From positions 1 to 6,318 of the forward strand of contig JAUHXN010000173.1 of assembly GCA_030426865.1 (NCBI GenBank): a stretch of DNA of 6,318 nucleotides, read 5' to 3'. The DNA is from a bacterium. GTDB taxonomy: Bacteria > Bacteroidota > Ignavibacteria > Kapaibacteriales > UBA2268. The notes below the pieces were generated by a model. That model saw only the letters and a program-made list of their open reading frames with translations. It was not told the DNA's origin and made no database searches. Numbering within the stretch: position 1 is the stretch's first letter; every line of letters begins with the position of its first letter. This document shows, piece by piece, positions 4,780 through 6,318 of the stretch. The position numbers and the translations under genes are program-made.

Positions 4780-6318
4780 ATGCAAACTCTTATAAATTTC
4801 TTTACTCCTACAGAAAAAATAGACTATAAAACGGAAGTTCTATCTGGACTAACAGTAGCTTTAGCACTAGTACCAGAGGCGGTTGCCTTCGCACTAATAG
4901 CAGGTTTGTCACCTTTAACTGGTCTCTATGCAGCTTTTGTTATGGGATTGATAACATCGATTTTCGGTGGTCGCCCAGGTATGATATCTGGTGCTACAGG
5001 TGCTGTTGCAGTAGTCTTAGTAGTATTGGTTAAAGATCATGGTGTCGAGTATGTATTCGCTGCTGTTGTTTTAGCAGGTATATTCCAAGTCATTACTGGG
5101 CTGCTCAAGTTAGGAAAGCTAATGCGGCTAGTCCCGCATCCCGTCATATTCGGATTTGTGAATGGATTGGCGATTATAATTTTCTCCTCTCAGCTAGACC
5201 AATTCAAGGATTCAACCGGCAATTGGATGGTTGGCGAACAGCTTTATATATTTATGGGGCTAGTACTACTTTCTATGCTTATTATATGGGGATTACCTAA
5301 GATAAGTAAGGCGATTCCAGCTTCTCTAGTAGCAATTCTTTCTATATTCGGAGTAGTAGTTGCATTGGGTATTGATACTAGAACTGTAGGTGATATAGCG
5401 TCTATTTCTGGTGGGTTCCCACCATTCCATATACCTTCTGTTCCGTTTGATATTGAGATGATTAAGATTATACTACCATACTCTGCAGTGATAGCAGCAG
5501 TAGGGTTAATCGAAAGTTTACTTACACTGAACATAATAGATGAAATTACTGAAACTCGTGGTCGTGGCAACAAAGAAGCCGTAGCACAGGGTGCTGCTAA
5601 TATATTATCTGGACTATTCTCAGGTATGGGTGGATGCGCTATGATAGGTCAGAGTTTGATTAATATCTCATCAGGTGCAAGAGCCAGAATATCTGGTATT
5701 GTAGCAGCAGTTATGCTATTGATATTCATTATGTTTGGTTCTAGCTTGATAGAACAATTGCCAATGGCAGCTCTAACTGGTCTGATGATAATGGTATCAA
5801 TCGGAACATTCGAATGGGCTAGTTTCAAGACATTAAGAAGAATGCCCAAATCAGATATTTTTGTGATGATATTAGTTACTCTAGTAACGGCAATTCTTCA
5901 TGACTTAGCTATTGCAGTAATTGTAGGTGTTATAATAGCGGCATTAGTATTTGCATGGGACAATGCAAAGCGAATCAGAGCCAGAAAATATGTCGATGAT
6001 AAAGGCATAAAACATTACGAGATTTACGGACCTCTTTTCTTTGGTTCTGTAACAGTTTTCAATGATAAATTCGACATACTTGATGACCCTAACGAAATAA
6101 TAATTGATTTTGCTGAGAGCAGAGTAGTAGATATGTCTGCGATTGAGGCCCTCAATAGGTTAACTGGAAGATATAGCAAACTAGGTAAGGTCGTCCACCT
6201 ACGTCACTTAAGTAGTGATTGTCGTAAATTGCTCAAGGATGCTGAAGCCATCATTGATGTGAACGTAATAGAAGACCCAACTTATAAATTGCCAGTTGAT
6301 AAGGTAAATGGAGAGTAA
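4780..6318 (+). CDS. SulP family inorganic anion transporter with STAS domain
   Basis: The protein is complete at 512 residues; its TAA is the last codon of the window. SulP (SLC26-like) proteins carry anions such as sulfate, bicarbonate or dicarboxylates across the inner membrane. The membrane domain spans about 18-395 and contains GLTVALALVPEAVAFA (23-38), GLYAAF (48-53), GRPGMISGATGA (64-75, the TM3 binding region), GFVNGLAI (125-132), and the TM8 region GLIESLLTLNIIDEITETRG (242-261) with conserved Glu245, followed by NKEAVAQGAANILSGLFSGM (264-283) and GGCAMIGQSLINISSGARAR (284-303). A compact STAS domain follows (about 411-495), with IIDFAESRVVDMSAIEAL placing Ser453 at the usual anti-sigma-antagonist serine position. 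The start ATG at 4780 lacks a Shine-Dalgarno sequence but begins the normal family N-terminus. At 512 residues it is shorter than E. coli DauA (about 560) because the STAS region is short. The substrate cannot be read from the sequence. It is divergent from the metal-related genes and probably unrelated in function. Confidence 0.93.
   Translation: MQTLINFFTPTEKIDYKTEVLSGLTVALALVPEAVAFALIAGLSPLTGLYAAFVMGLITSIFGGRPGMISGATGAVAVVLVVLVKDHGVEYVFAAVVLAGIFQVITGLLKLGKLMRLVPHPVIFGFVNGLAIIIFSSQLDQFKDSTGNWMVGEQLYIFMGLVLLSMLIIWGLPKISKAIPASLVAILSIFGVVVALGIDTRTVGDIASISGGFPPFHIPSVPFDIEMIKIILPYSAVIAAVGLIESLLTLNIIDEITETRGRGNKEAVAQGAANILSGLFSGMGGCAMIGQSLINISSGARARISGIVAAVMLLIFIMFGSSLIEQLPMAALTGLMIMVSIGTFEWASFKTLRRMPKSDIFVMILVTLVTAILHDLAIAVIVGVIIAALVFAWDNAKRIRARKYVDDKGIKHYEIYGPLFFGSVTVFNDKFDILDDPNEIIIDFAESRVVDMSAIEALNRLTGRYSKLGKVVHLRHLSSDCRKLLKDAEAIIDVNVIEDPTYKLPVDKVNGE

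Noticed and set aside
5244..5849. Minus-strand open frames inside the SulP gene
   Set aside because: Both are shadows of a strongly conserved transporter frame, with no independent features.

Overview
The window looks like an AT-rich Bacteroidota chromosome segment. The lineage call rests on four things: an outer-membrane TonB-dependent receptor with an N-terminal carboxypeptidase-regulatory-like domain, a small HYC_CC_PP-type partner protein, a general lack of strong Shine-Dalgarno sequences, and GC-rich two-hairpin intergenic repeats of the kind scattered through Bacteroidota genomes. This is judged by eye; no search was run.

Layout, left to right. Bases 1-87 hold the last 28 codons of a plus-strand gene, probably a membrane protein. 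After an AT-rich gap with a long hairpin (156-198), two minus-strand genes follow: a two-helix membrane protein with no ATG (303-614) and a lipoprotein (568-1179). A 269-bp spacer (1180-1448) carries a solitary two-hairpin repeat and a second GC-rich hairpin. Next, still on the minus strand, come a TonB-dependent receptor (start at 3680) and, upstream of it, a small Cys/His-rich HYC_CC_PP-type protein (start at 4258). A 521-bp spacer (4259-4779) follows, containing a head-to-head inverted pair of the same two-hairpin repeat plus two further small palindromes. A complete plus-strand SulP anion transporter with a C-terminal STAS domain (4780-6318) ends on the last base.

The small protein and the receptor probably form a transcriptional unit (146-bp gap) for uptake or handling of a metal or metal chelate. 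That role is inferred from Cys/His content and from the usual pairing of these families. The receptor is interrupted: an in-frame TAA at 1631-1629 is followed by 59 more codons in the same frame that clearly encode the missing C-terminal beta-strands, ending at a TAG (1451-1449). The gene is either a fresh nonsense pseudogene or carries a single-base sequence error.

I do not see a convincing new multi-gene system. The observations most worth a second look are the receptor's in-frame stop, the paired inverted repeat element, a perfect 20-bp palindrome just upstream of the receptor, and the possibly leaderless start of the small protein.
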